NCBI GenBank assembly: GCA_958431945.1
Contig: CAUASQ010000034.1
Span: 1-14,027, forward strand
Source of the DNA: an uncultured Collinsella sp.
GTDB lineage: Bacteria > Actinomycetota > Coriobacteriia > Coriobacteriales > Coriobacteriaceae
Reading direction: 5' to 3'
DNA: 14,027 nt
Below the pieces are notes generated by a model that saw only the letters and a list, made by a program, of their open reading frames with translations, made no database searches and was not told where the DNA came from. Positions 5,496-13,696 of this stretch are shown one piece after another. Each line of letters opens with the position of its first letter. Position 1 is the first letter of the stretch. Both the position numbers and the translations under genes were made by a program.

Positions 5496-7349
5496 ATGCC
5501 GCTTTTCTCGCAACATACCGCCCGGTTCTCGCCGGACGTTCCCTTGGAGGGCACCAGCTCTCGCGAGCTGCTCAAGCGGTACCAGCCGCTCGAGACACTT
5601 GCGACCGGCGGTTTTGGCTCCATCGAGATCTGCCGCGACACGCACCTGCGCCGCCGCGTCGCCATTAAGCGCATCCCCCTTATCAACGGTGCCGGCATGC
5701 CCGCCAGCGACATCATGGATGTCCTGCGCGAGGCGCACACTGCCGCCATGCTTCAACATCCCAATATCGTGCAGGTCATCGACTTTACGCACGACACCGC
5801 CTATGCCTACCTGGTTATGGAATATGTCGATGGCATGTCGCTGGCAGAGTTTTTGCACCGCGTGGACGGCCACTCACTTACCTTTGACGAGGCCGCGGCC
5901 ATTGCCGATGCCCTGGGCCAGGCGCTCACCTTCGCCCATAGTAATGGCGTACTCCACCTGGACATTAAGCCCGCCAACGTGCTCATCGACCACTCGGGCA
6001 ATGTAAAGCTCACCGACTTTGGCATGGCGCGGCTGTCGTCCGCCGGTGGCTTTGGCGGCTCGCGCGGCGGCACCATCGGCTACATGCCGCCCGAGCAGCT
6101 CGATATCGAGACCGGCACGGTCGACGAGCGCGCCGATGTCTTTGCCCTCGCCTGTGTGATCTACGAGGGCCTGTGCGGCAGCGCTCCCTTTATGGCGGCC
6201 ACGCCCGCCGACTCGCTCGACCGCATCATCGGCGGCGCCACCTATCCCAGCGAGCTGATACCACACTTTCCCCCGGGAGCCGAGAGCGCGCTCATGAGCG
6301 CGCTCTCCCCCATGCCGCAGGACCGCCCCAACAGCATCGAGGCATTTTGCGACCAGCTCCTTGCCGGTCTGGGCAGCGTGCGCGAGGGCCGTCGCAGCCT
6401 GGAGCAAATGGTTGGCGAGCTTTCGGATGACGAGCAGGAGCTCGACGGTATCGAGCCGTCGCACTACGAGGACGACGCCATCGAGGTCGACCCCGCACTC
6501 GGCTGGGCAGGCACGCGCTGGAGCCATGCGCGCGACTACACCATGCGCATTATCTCGGCGCTAACGTGCGGCACCTTTAGCTTTTTGCTGATGCAAACGG
6601 CCGGGGTCGCGGCGCTTCCCGGCCTGGTCATTGCGGCTATCGCAATCGGAGCGGCGGCTGGCCTGGCCCCCCAGATCGGCTCGGCCATCTCGGCTGTGGG
6701 CTTTTTGGTGCTCATGGCCAACGCCACCATGCAGGCACGGGGCATCCTGTCGATGTTGCCCGTCGCGGTGATCTTTGCCGCTGCCATGTCCGGTTGGTGG
6801 ATTGCCTGGGGTCGCACCGAGGCTGCCGCGAGCGCCACGCTCACCTGCGCACTCGCGCTTGGCTGTCTGACCGGCAATACCTTCCTGGCAGCTGGGGTTG
6901 CCTCCGGCGTCGCGTCATTTTTGCTCGGCCCGGCAAGCGCCGCCGCGGCAACGGGCATGGGCGCGCTTTTTGCCCGCCTGGCGACAGTCGCGCTTTCAGC
7001 CGGAGGCGTGCTGGGGCTCGGTAACGTTGCCGCAGCGCTGGGAGACCCGCTCCTTTGGGCTGCCTTTGGGCTGGCCGCGGCAACTGCCGCAGCGTCATCC
7101 GCGCTGCTCAATGCCCATGCCAAGCGTGCCAATCAGGGCTCAAACCTTGCCGCAATCGCCGCCATCGCTGTCACCGGCATCGGCTGCGCAGCGGCGTCCT
7201 GTCTTGCACACCATATGGAAATTGCCAGCCTTGCAGCCGCGGTCATCGCCAAGGCGGCGGTTGCGGGAATCCTATCCTCTATAATCGTTGGGATATGCCT
7301 ATATTTGCTCGGATACCAAAGAACCTATACGGAGAGTGATCTTTCGTGA
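5496..7349 (+). CDS. Ser/Thr protein kinase with polytopic membrane C-terminus
   Basis: The 617-aa protein has a Hanks-type kinase domain at about residues 29-290. Visible motifs are the Gly-rich loop TGGFGSI (37-43), VAIK with K58, the helix-C glutamate in LREA (E79), catalytic HLDIKPAN with D156 and N161, DFG (174-176), PPE in place of APE (198-200), and a conserved Arg in DRP (R277). HLD replaces HRD, so this is a non-RD kinase, perhaps not dependent on activation-loop phosphorylation. An acidic linker (about 305-340) leads to a hydrophobic Ala/Gly-rich region (about 352-605) with roughly eight membrane helices. A short tail follows. There is no PASTA domain. GAGGG (5485-5489) sits six bases before ATG 5496, preferred over an upstream in-frame TTG. 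It heads the operon and overlaps the FhaA gene by four bases. Substrates are probably the operon's FHA proteins or cell-wall enzymes (inference). Confidence 0.9.
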   Translation: MPLFSQHTARFSPDVPLEGTSSRELLKRYQPLETLATGGFGSIEICRDTHLRRRVAIKRIPLINGAGMPASDIMDVLREAHTAAMLQHPNIVQVIDFTHDTAYAYLVMEYVDGMSLAEFLHRVDGHSLTFDEAAAIADALGQALTFAHSNGVLHLDIKPANVLIDHSGNVKLTDFGMARLSSAGGFGGSRGGTIGYMPPEQLDIETGTVDERADVFALACVIYEGLCGSAPFMAATPADSLDRIIGGATYPSELIPHFPPGAESALMSALSPMPQDRPNSIEAFCDQLLAGLGSVREGRRSLEQMVGELSDDEQELDGIEPSHYEDDAIEVDPALGWAGTRWSHARDYTMRIISALTCGTFSFLLMQTAGVAALPGLVIAAIAIGAAAGLAPQIGSAISAVGFLVLMANATMQARGILSMLPVAVIFAAAMSGWWIAWGRTEAAASATLTCALALGCLTGNTFLAAGVASGVASFLLGPASAAAATGMGALFARLATVALSAGGVLGLGNVAAALGDPLLWAAFGLAAATAAASSALLNAHAKRANQGSNLAAIAAIAVTGIGCAAASCLAHHMEIASLAAAVIAKAAVAGILSSIIVGICLYLLGYQRTYTESDLS

Positions 7350-8359
7350 ACTTCCTGAACATCTTCGAGGACCACGTGGCCGGCATCTTCGGTGCCACCC
7401 GTGCCCCGTTCTCCTTTAAGAAGCTTGCCAAGCAGGCCGCTCGCGACATGGAGGATCAGACTCTGGTGATCAACGGCGTCAACACGGCGCCGGCACTCTA
7501 TACCATCCTGATCGCCGCCGACGACGATCCCATGCTCGCCCCGTTCTACCCCGAGCTTTCGCGCGAGGTCCGCGAGTTTGTGAAGGCGCAGGCCGAAAAG
7601 CGCCGCTATGTCTTTGTCGGCGAGCCCCTCGTGCGCTTTATGATCGATCCGCAGCTGCGCGCCGGCAAGTTCTCGGTCTTTGCCGAGAACGTCGATGCCC
7701 CCACGCTCGGCCGCCTGTACGAAGAAGAGCGCGCCTATCAAAACGGCCTGGGCCAGAACAACTCCGCGGCAAGCCGTGCCGCCAGCGCCCCGCGCGCCGG
7801 CCAGCAGCAGTTTGCTGCCCCGCAGCAGCAGCGCCCCGCCGCCATGCCCCAGCAGCAGCCGACGCCTCGCGCCGCCGCTCCCGACCCGCTTGCCGTGGCA
7901 GACCCCTTCGCGCCTAGCGTCCCCGACCCCGCCGCAGCACCCATCCCGGTGCCGCAGACCGTCTCGCGCGACGCGCTTGCCGGCATGGGCGGAGCCGCCG
8001 CGACCGGTGCCGCCGTGGGCCTAGGCGCCGCAGCCGGCATCGCCTCCAACATGGCGAGCACTCGCGCCCCGCAGCGCCCGCTCGCCCAGCTCGTCGACGT
8101 CGTGAGCGGCGAGAGCCATAGCATCACCTCCGCACAGGTGACCATCGGTCGCGAGCGCTCAGTTTCCGACATTGCCCTGCGCGACCCCAACGTGTCGCGC
8201 CGCCACGCCCAGCTCACCTTTACGGGCTCGGATTGGTCGATCGAGGACCTCAATTCCACCAACGGCACGCTCGTCAACAACCGCCGCATTACGCGCTGCC
8301 CGCTGCGCAACGGCGATCTGCTGACGTTTGGCCTGAGTACCTTTGAATTTAGGGGATAG
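7346..8359 (+). CDS. fhaA: FhaA-type protein: DUF3662 plus FHA domain
   Basis: The 337-aa protein resembles mycobacterial FhaA, a cytoplasmic reader of phospho-threonine tied to cell-wall synthesis. Residues 1-125 form the FhaA N-terminal (DUF3662) domain, starting MNFLNIFEDHVAGIFG. Residues 135-245 are a disordered Gln/Pro/Ala linker with an Ala/Gly hydrophobic stretch at 212-236. The FHA domain spans about 245-337, with G268-R269, the S284-R-R-H287 motif and N303-S-T-N306-G307, all the residues expected for pThr binding. The GTG start overlaps the kinase stop (GTGA), with GGAGAG (7331-7336) nine bases upstream, so translation is coupled. Assignment rests on domain order and on FhaB-PstP downstream. 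Confidence 0.92.
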   Translation: MNFLNIFEDHVAGIFGATRAPFSFKKLAKQAARDMEDQTLVINGVNTAPALYTILIAADDDPMLAPFYPELSREVREFVKAQAEKRRYVFVGEPLVRFMIDPQLRAGKFSVFAENVDAPTLGRLYEEERAYQNGLGQNNSAASRAASAPRAGQQQFAAPQQQRPAAMPQQQPTPRAAAPDPLAVADPFAPSVPDPAAAPIPVPQTVSRDALAGMGGAAATGAAVGLGAAAGIASNMASTRAPQRPLAQLVDVVSGESHSITSAQVTIGRERSVSDIALRDPNVSRRHAQLTFTGSDWSIEDLNSTNGTLVNNRRITRCPLRNGDLLTFGLSTFEFRG

Positions 8360-8365
8360 TCGCTT

Positions 8366-8782
8366 ATGAACATCGATATCGTCCTTTTTGCAGGCCGCAT
8401 CGTCCTGGTCGCCCTGCTCTATATCTTTCTGTTCGCCGTCATGAAGACCGGCGTGGGACTTGTGCGTGGACAGCGCCGCGACTCGGCTATCTGGACGATC
8501 GATGTGGACAAGGGTCCGCGCGGTATCCGCGGCATCCACGTAGACATGCTCGGCCCCGTCATCGTCGGTCGCTCGCCATCTTCGGACATCTGCATCAACG
8601 AACCGTTCGTCTCGGCCTCGCATGCGCGCTTTTCGCTACAGGGCCCGGCACTCATCATCGAGGACCTCAACTCACTTAACGGCACGCTCGTCAACGGCCG
8701 CCAGCTCGTGGAGCCCGCGACGCTGCGTGAGGGCGACGAAGTCCAGATTGGCGACGTGGTCATGAAGGTGAACCGTCGATGA
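8366..8782 (+). CDS. fhaB: Membrane-anchored FHA protein (FhaB/FipA type)
   Basis: The 138-aa product has one N-terminal membrane helix (about residues 5-27) and a cytoplasmic FHA domain (about 43-137). FHA landmarks are G68-R69-S70, S85-H86-A-R (SASHARF), and N102-S-L-N105-G106-T107. Size, helix and position match actinobacterial FhaB (FipA in mycobacteria), which binds a phosphorylated partner at the division or elongation site. The ATG lies six bases after the fhaA stop, with GGGGA (8352-8356) as a weak ribosome binding site formed by the end of fhaA. Its stop overlaps the PP2C start (ATGA), which indicates coupled translation. Confidence 0.92.
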   Translation: MNIDIVLFAGRIVLVALLYIFLFAVMKTGVGLVRGQRRDSAIWTIDVDKGPRGIRGIHVDMLGPVIVGRSPSSDICINEPFVSASHARFSLQGPALIIEDLNSLNGTLVNGRQLVEPATLREGDEVQIGDVVMKVNRR

Positions 8783-10677
8783 TCGACGAGGAGAACAAGT
8801 CCGCAACCATGCCCGAGACGCCAACTGCCCCCGCAGCTGCGCCGGCCCATGCCGCTCCGGCGCGCCCTGCGACCGTGGAGCCCGAGGACACCGTGTTCTC
8901 CCTGCCTCTTTCGCATGTAACTCAAGAATATCCGGCACTCGTCGATGACGAGGATGCCGACACCGAGCAGCTCGACGCCCCCATCGGGGCGCACGCTGCC
9001 GAGCCGTCCGCGGAACCGGAGGCAACGCCCGCACCGGCTCACTTTGCCGAGCCCGTCGCCGAGGCGATTAACGAGAGCGCTGCCGTGTTTGCAGCCCCCG
9101 AGCCTGCCGCGCCGGTATTCCCCGTCGCCCCGGCAAGCGAGGCGGCATCCGCGCCCGCAACGCCTGCCGAAGTCGAGCAGCCCGTTGCCGCGCCCGCCGC
9201 AGCTCCCGAGCCCTCCGCTCAACCTCAGAGCACGCCCGCGCCGTCGCACTTTGCGACGCCCGAGCCGACGGCTGTCGAGCCGCAGCAGGACGGCGATCCC
9301 GCCGACCGCGTAACCGAAGATCTCAACCTTCCGGACGTCTCCGACGCCGAGTCGGGCAACGATGCCGATGCCGTCTCCCCCGGCGACACCGCCGAGATCG
9401 ATGTCGCCGCCGTGGAGGCAAAGCTCAAAGATCCCGGTTCGACCATGAGCTTTGAGCCGCTGACCGACGAGCGCATCGAGACCGACTCGACCTACGACGC
9501 CGGCACCACCACGCAGCTTATGTGGGGCGCCCGTTCCGACGTCGGATGCGTACGCCCGCACAACGAGGACTCCTATCTGGTGCAGTCGCCGCTCTTTTGC
9601 GTGTGCGACGGCATGGGAGGACACGCCGCCGGCGAGGTGGCATCCTCCATCGCCGTCGAGACCATCGCCAAGACGGCGCCGCAGTCCGCCGACGCCGCGC
9701 GCCTGGCCGCAGCCGTCGAGGCCGCCAACGCCGCCGTGATCGAGGCCGCCCTCAACGGCCTGGGCAAACCCGGCATGGGATGCACGGCCACCTGCGCCTA
9801 CATCGAAAACGACACGCTCGCCATCGCCCACGTGGGCGACTCGCGCGCCTACCTGCTCCACGAGGGTACGCTCATCCGCGTGACCCGCGACCACTCCTAC
9901 GTGGAGGAGCTCGTGGATGCCGGCGAGATTACGGCCGACGAGGCCCGCGTCCACCCCAACCGCTCGGTCATCACCCGCGCGCTGGGCTCGGATCCCGCCA
10001 TGTATGCCGACCACTTTACCCTGCACATCGAGGAAGGCGACCGCCTGATTCTGTGCTCCGACGGTCTTTCGAGCATGATTCCCGATAGCGATATCGAGAA
10101 CATCGCAACGCAGTCCTCGAGCGCACAGATCTGTGTCGACAACTTGGTGGACGCGGCACTCGCCGCCGGCGGCCACGACAATGTGACCGTGGTGGTCGTC
10201 GACCTGGTCGACGACGGCGTCATGCGCGAGGCAAAACGCGTCCGACGCCGCAATGTCACCATCGCCGCCATCTTGGCCCTTGTCTTTGTGCTGGTAGCAG
10301 GCATCTGGGCATACACGGGCATCACCGGCTCCTATTACTTGGGAACCTCCCACGGCAATGTCGCCGTCTGGCGCGGCCTGCCCGGCAAGACGCTCGGGGT
10401 CGAGCTCCACTGGCTCGAGAGCGAAACCAGCATCAAGCTGTCCGACCTGCCCGAAGACACGCAAAACCGCCTGAAGGCAGGCATTCCGCAAACGAGTGTC
10501 GACGATGCGCAGGACACCATTTCCAAGTACCGCCATCAGATTGACGAGGAGCAGACCCGTCAGGTGATTGACGCGCAAACGATTCGCGACAACACCAATC
10601 AGGAATCCACCTCCGAGTCAGATTCCGAGAAAACCGCCGAACAGTCAGCCGAGGCCGAAGCCTCCGATAAGAATTAG
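8779..10677 (+). CDS. pstP: PstP-like PP2C phosphatase with long N-terminal extension
   Basis: This is a 632-aa membrane Ser/Thr phosphatase that should reverse the operon's kinases. The PP2C domain (about 246-480) shows RPHNEDSYLV (259-268), VCDGMGGHAAGE with D277, HVGDSRAYLL with D354, the SDGLSSM motif with D428, and GGHDNVTVVVVD with D467. These are the metal-binding and conserved residues of the family. A basic stretch (VRRRN) precedes one membrane helix (493-514). The ~118-aa extracellular part starts YYLGTSHGNVAVWRGLPG, resembling actinobacterial PstP tails, and ends in an acidic Ser/Glu-rich segment. Unusual is the ~245-residue disordered Ala/Pro/Glu-rich N-terminus before the catalytic domain, with a duplicated TPAP(A/S)HFA motif (83-90 and 152-159). 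PstP of mycobacteria begins directly with the catalytic domain. The ATG overlaps the fhaB stop. An internal start nearer the catalytic domain cannot be excluded. Confidence 0.93.
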   Translation: MIDEENKSATMPETPTAPAAAPAHAAPARPATVEPEDTVFSLPLSHVTQEYPALVDDEDADTEQLDAPIGAHAAEPSAEPEATPAPAHFAEPVAEAINESAAVFAAPEPAAPVFPVAPASEAASAPATPAEVEQPVAAPAAAPEPSAQPQSTPAPSHFATPEPTAVEPQQDGDPADRVTEDLNLPDVSDAESGNDADAVSPGDTAEIDVAAVEAKLKDPGSTMSFEPLTDERIETDSTYDAGTTTQLMWGARSDVGCVRPHNEDSYLVQSPLFCVCDGMGGHAAGEVASSIAVETIAKTAPQSADAARLAAAVEAANAAVIEAALNGLGKPGMGCTATCAYIENDTLAIAHVGDSRAYLLHEGTLIRVTRDHSYVEELVDAGEITADEARVHPNRSVITRALGSDPAMYADHFTLHIEEGDRLILCSDGLSSMIPDSDIENIATQSSSAQICVDNLVDAALAAGGHDNVTVVVVDLVDDGVMREAKRVRRRNVTIAAILALVFVLVAGIWAYTGITGSYYLGTSHGNVAVWRGLPGKTLGVELHWLESETSIKLSDLPEDTQNRLKAGIPQTSVDDAQDTISKYRHQIDEEQTRQVIDAQTIRDNTNQESTSESDSEKTAEQSAEAEASDKN

Positions 10678-10693
10678 AAAGGGAGTGCCGCTT

Positions 10694-13564
10694 ATGAGTC
10701 GCCGCAACACCGAGCTGCTCTTGCTCATCGCCTCGGCGTTCCCCGTCATCCTGCTGTATGCGATGTACGTCCTCACCGCGGGCGCTGCCATCTCCTTTGA
10801 GACGCTCGCCGTACCGATCGGCCTCTTTGCCGCCTTCGCCGCGGCACATATCGCCGTGCGCATCTTGGCGCCCGGCGCCGACCCCGCCATCCTACCCATC
10901 GTATTTATACTTTCGGGCATCGGCATCACGTTCGTGACGCGTCTCGCCCCCGCTCTCGCCATCTCACAGCTCATCATCCTGTTTGTCTCGGTGGCGCTCA
11001 TGGTGGGAACGCTTGCACTGGTCAAAAACCTCGACGTGGTCATGCGCTACAAGTACACCTTTGGCATTATCGGCATCATTCTGCTGATGCTGCCTATCTT
11101 TATCGGCACCACGATCTCGGGCTCCAAGCTGTGGATTCGCATCGCGGGCTTTACCATCCAGCCTGGCGAGTTCGCCAAGGTCTTTATCGTCCTGTTCCTG
11201 GCCGGCTACTTGGCCGAGAACCGCGAGTTGCTCTCCATCTCCAACCGCAAGATCCTGGGCTTTAAGATCCCTCGCCTGCGACTGCTGCTGCCGCTGTTTG
11301 CCGTGTGGGGTGTGTGCCTGCTCGTCGTCGTCTTCGAACGCGACCTGGGTTCGGCCGTGCTGTTCTACACCATCTTCTTGCTGATGCTCTACGTTGCCAC
11401 GGGACGATTCTCGTATGTCGTTATCGGTCTTGCGCTCTTGGCCGTTGGAGCCGTGGGCGCCTACAAGTTCCTGTCGCACGTTCAGGTGCGTTTCCAGGTT
11501 TGGGTCGATCCGTTTAAGGACGCCCAGGGCCAGGGCTACCAGATTGTCCAGTCGCTCTTCTCGCTTGCCGACGGCGGTCTGGTCGGCGTTGGCATCGGCA
11601 ACGGGATGGCCAACAACATCCCTGTCGTCGAGTCCGACTTTATCTTCTCGGCTATCGGCGAGGAGATGGGTCTTTTGGGCGGCGGCGCCGTGCTCATCCT
11701 GTTTATGCTCTTTGCCGTGCGTGGCCTCACCACAGCTGCCCGCGCTAAATCCGACCTCGCCGCCTTTAGCGCCACCGGTCTTACGGCAGCCATCAGCTTC
11801 CAGGCCTTTTTGATCGTGGGCGGCGTCACCCGCCTGATCCCGCTGACCGGCGTCACTCTGCCCTTTATGAGCCAGGGCGGCTCCTCGCTGCTGGCGAGCT
11901 TTATCATCGTCGCGCTGCTGCTGCGCGCCGGCGACGAGGCAACCGGACGCGAAGCCGAGCTCACCGGCACCGGCACCATGGCCGCCATCACCGATGACCA
12001 GGTCGCATCCGCCGCTGCCCCGACCGGTACGCGTTTTGCCAACGCACCTTCCTACAGCCACGGCAACCACTCCGCGGGTTCTCGCATGCGTCGTCGCCTG
12101 CTCGACACGCCTGAGTCCGGCGTGCTCGGCCGCGTGGCGCTTGCCAACCGTCTGACTCGTGCCGTGTTTGCCTTTACGGCGCTGTTCGCCATCCTTATCG
12201 GCAACCTCACCTATGTCCAGGTCATCAAGGCCAAGGACTATCAGGACATGCCGACCAACAACCACACCATCGCCCGCTCCAAGTACATCCAGCGCGGCTC
12301 CATCATCACGTCCGACGGCGTGACGCTGGCCGAGTCGCTGCAGCAGGAGGACGGCACCTACGTACGCTCCTACCCCAACGGTAACCTGGCAGCGCACGTG
12401 GTTGGCTACGTGAGCCAGCAGTATGGCACCACCGCCATCGAGAGCGTCATGAACGACACGCTCACCGGCTCCAAGGATTACTCCAGCTGGAACAACGCCA
12501 TCGCGTCGCTCGCGGGCCAGACCCAGCCGGGCAACACCGCCAAGCTCACCATCGACTCGCGTATCCAGACGGCGGCCGAGCAGGCACTCAAGGGCTTTAA
12601 GGGCGCTGTAGTGGTCATCGACCCGCGTACCGGCGCGGTGCTCGCATGTGCCAGCTCGCCCACCTACGACAACACCAACATCGATGCCCTGCTGCAGACG
12701 GGCGGCGGCGAGGACGGCTCCATGTACAATCGCGCCATGGACGCGCTGTACACGCCGGGCTCCACGTTTAAGGTCGTTACGCTTTCCGCGGCACTCGAGA
12801 CCGGTACCGCCAGCCTGACCAGCACCTACCAGGCGCCCGGCTCCATGGATATCGGCAACGCACCGGTCACCAACTATGCCAACGAGAGCTACGGCACCAT
12901 CAGCCTGCAGCAGGCCTTTGCCGTGTCCTCCAACGTCGTCTTTGGCCAGGTGGCAAACGAAGTTGGCGCAAACACGCTCGTACAGTTTGCCAACGCCTTT
13001 GGCTACGGCCAAAAGCTCGGCCAGGACCTGACCTCCGCGGCCTCCATCATGGCCGACCCGTCGCTCATGACCGAGTGGGAGACCGCCTGGGCCGGCGCCG
13101 GCCAGCCTGTCGGCATGGACCACACGCCCGGCCCGCAGACCACCGTCATGCAAAACGCCGTGATTGCCGCCGCCATCGCCAACAGTGGCGTGGTCATGGA
13201 CCCGTACTTTGTAGCCCAGGTACTTGCCCCGGACGGAACCGTGGTCAAGACCACGCAGTCCCGCTCGCTGGGGCAGGCCGTCAGCTCCGCCACGGCCGAC
13301 CAGGTCAAGCAGGCCATGCTTGCCGTCGTCCAGTCCGGCACCGGCACCGATGCCCAGATCCCCGGCGTCAAGGTCGCCGGCAAGACCGGCTCGGCCGAGA
13401 CCGGCGGCACCAACGTCAACTCGATGTTCGTTGGCTTTGCACCTTACGATTCACCCACGGTCGCCATCTCGGTGGCCTTGGAGGATTTCGACAAGCATGA
13501 CGTCAAGGCCGCCAAGATCGCCGGTATCGTCCTGACCGCGGCGCTTGCCGCACAGGGAGCGTGA
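10694..13564 (+). CDS. rodA-pbpA: RodA-PbpA fusion: SEDS glycosyltransferase plus class B PBP
   Basis: One unbroken 956-aa frame joins two enzymes of peptidoglycan elongation. Residues 1-410 are a SEDS polymerase with about ten or more membrane helices and signature motifs: KLWIRIAGFTIQPGEFAK (145-162), ERDLGS with the likely catalytic D217, and GNGMANNIPVVESDFIFSAIG (302-322). A cytoplasmic Ser/Thr-rich linker (about 411-487) ends in basic MRRRLLDTPESG. A second anchor helix (488-509) leads to a PbpA-like class B transpeptidase with RGSI (534-537), catalytic S690-T-F-K693, S745-S-N747 and K897-T-G899. No PASTA repeat follows. In mycobacteria rodA and pbpA are separate adjacent genes in the same order. 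Fusion is topologically sound: the SEDS C-terminus and PBP N-terminus both face the cytoplasm. The start at ATG 10694 is set by AAAGGGAG (10678-10685); codons upstream overlap PstP in another frame. Confidence 0.95.
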   Translation: MSRRNTELLLLIASAFPVILLYAMYVLTAGAAISFETLAVPIGLFAAFAAAHIAVRILAPGADPAILPIVFILSGIGITFVTRLAPALAISQLIILFVSVALMVGTLALVKNLDVVMRYKYTFGIIGIILLMLPIFIGTTISGSKLWIRIAGFTIQPGEFAKVFIVLFLAGYLAENRELLSISNRKILGFKIPRLRLLLPLFAVWGVCLLVVVFERDLGSAVLFYTIFLLMLYVATGRFSYVVIGLALLAVGAVGAYKFLSHVQVRFQVWVDPFKDAQGQGYQIVQSLFSLADGGLVGVGIGNGMANNIPVVESDFIFSAIGEEMGLLGGGAVLILFMLFAVRGLTTAARAKSDLAAFSATGLTAAISFQAFLIVGGVTRLIPLTGVTLPFMSQGGSSLLASFIIVALLLRAGDEATGREAELTGTGTMAAITDDQVASAAAPTGTRFANAPSYSHGNHSAGSRMRRRLLDTPESGVLGRVALANRLTRAVFAFTALFAILIGNLTYVQVIKAKDYQDMPTNNHTIARSKYIQRGSIITSDGVTLAESLQQEDGTYVRSYPNGNLAAHVVGYVSQQYGTTAIESVMNDTLTGSKDYSSWNNAIASLAGQTQPGNTAKLTIDSRIQTAAEQALKGFKGAVVVIDPRTGAVLACASSPTYDNTNIDALLQTGGGEDGSMYNRAMDALYTPGSTFKVVTLSAALETGTASLTSTYQAPGSMDIGNAPVTNYANESYGTISLQQAFAVSSNVVFGQVANEVGANTLVQFANAFGYGQKLGQDLTSAASIMADPSLMTEWETAWAGAGQPVGMDHTPGPQTTVMQNAVIAAAIANSGVVMDPYFVAQVLAPDGTVVKTTQSRSLGQAVSSATADQVKQAMLAVVQSGTGTDAQIPGVKVAGKTGSAETGGTNVNSMFVGFAPYDSPTVAISVALEDFDKHDVKAAKIAGIVLTAALAAQGA

Positions 13565-13696
13565 TGCCCATGATCGAATCGGACACCCGAGGCGCGCCGC
13601 GGCCGAAGAGTTAGCGGCAACGCGCCACACGGCCCCAGCGGCCACATCGTAGGTACTACACACATCGTTGAGCGAATAGTTATGTTAGGAGCAGGA
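13564..13696 (+). other. 132-bp spacer with a possible 16-codon mini-ORF
   Basis: The only wide gap inside the operon. An ATG (13564-13566) overlaps the fusion stop as TGATG and opens a 16-codon frame (MPMIESDTRGAPRPKS) ending at TAG 13612-13614. No dedicated ribosome binding site is evident, so it would need coupling. It may be a decaying gene remnant or chance. No hairpin with a T-tract is present, so transcription probably continues into the kinase gene. TACTAC (13654-13659) is a weak -10 candidate without a -35. Confidence 0.3.

Noticed and set aside
8419..10578. 719-codon open frame on the minus strand opposite fhaB and pstP
   Set aside because: GC-rich coding DNA leaves long stop-free antisense frames. 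The product is Gly/Arg/Val-rich with no family motif, while the plus strand encodes clear FHA and PP2C domains.
10568..10693. Longer 998-aa start for the RodA-PbpA fusion inside pstP
   Set aside because: These 42 codons overlap PstP in another frame and read as Pro/Arg-rich noise. ATG 10694 has AAAGGGAG at good spacing and begins a typical SEDS N-terminus.
10964..13153. 729-codon minus-strand frame opposite the RodA-PbpA fusion
   Set aside because: The plus strand has intact SEDS and transpeptidase motifs. The antisense product is low-complexity and lacks a ribosome binding site or recognisable domain.
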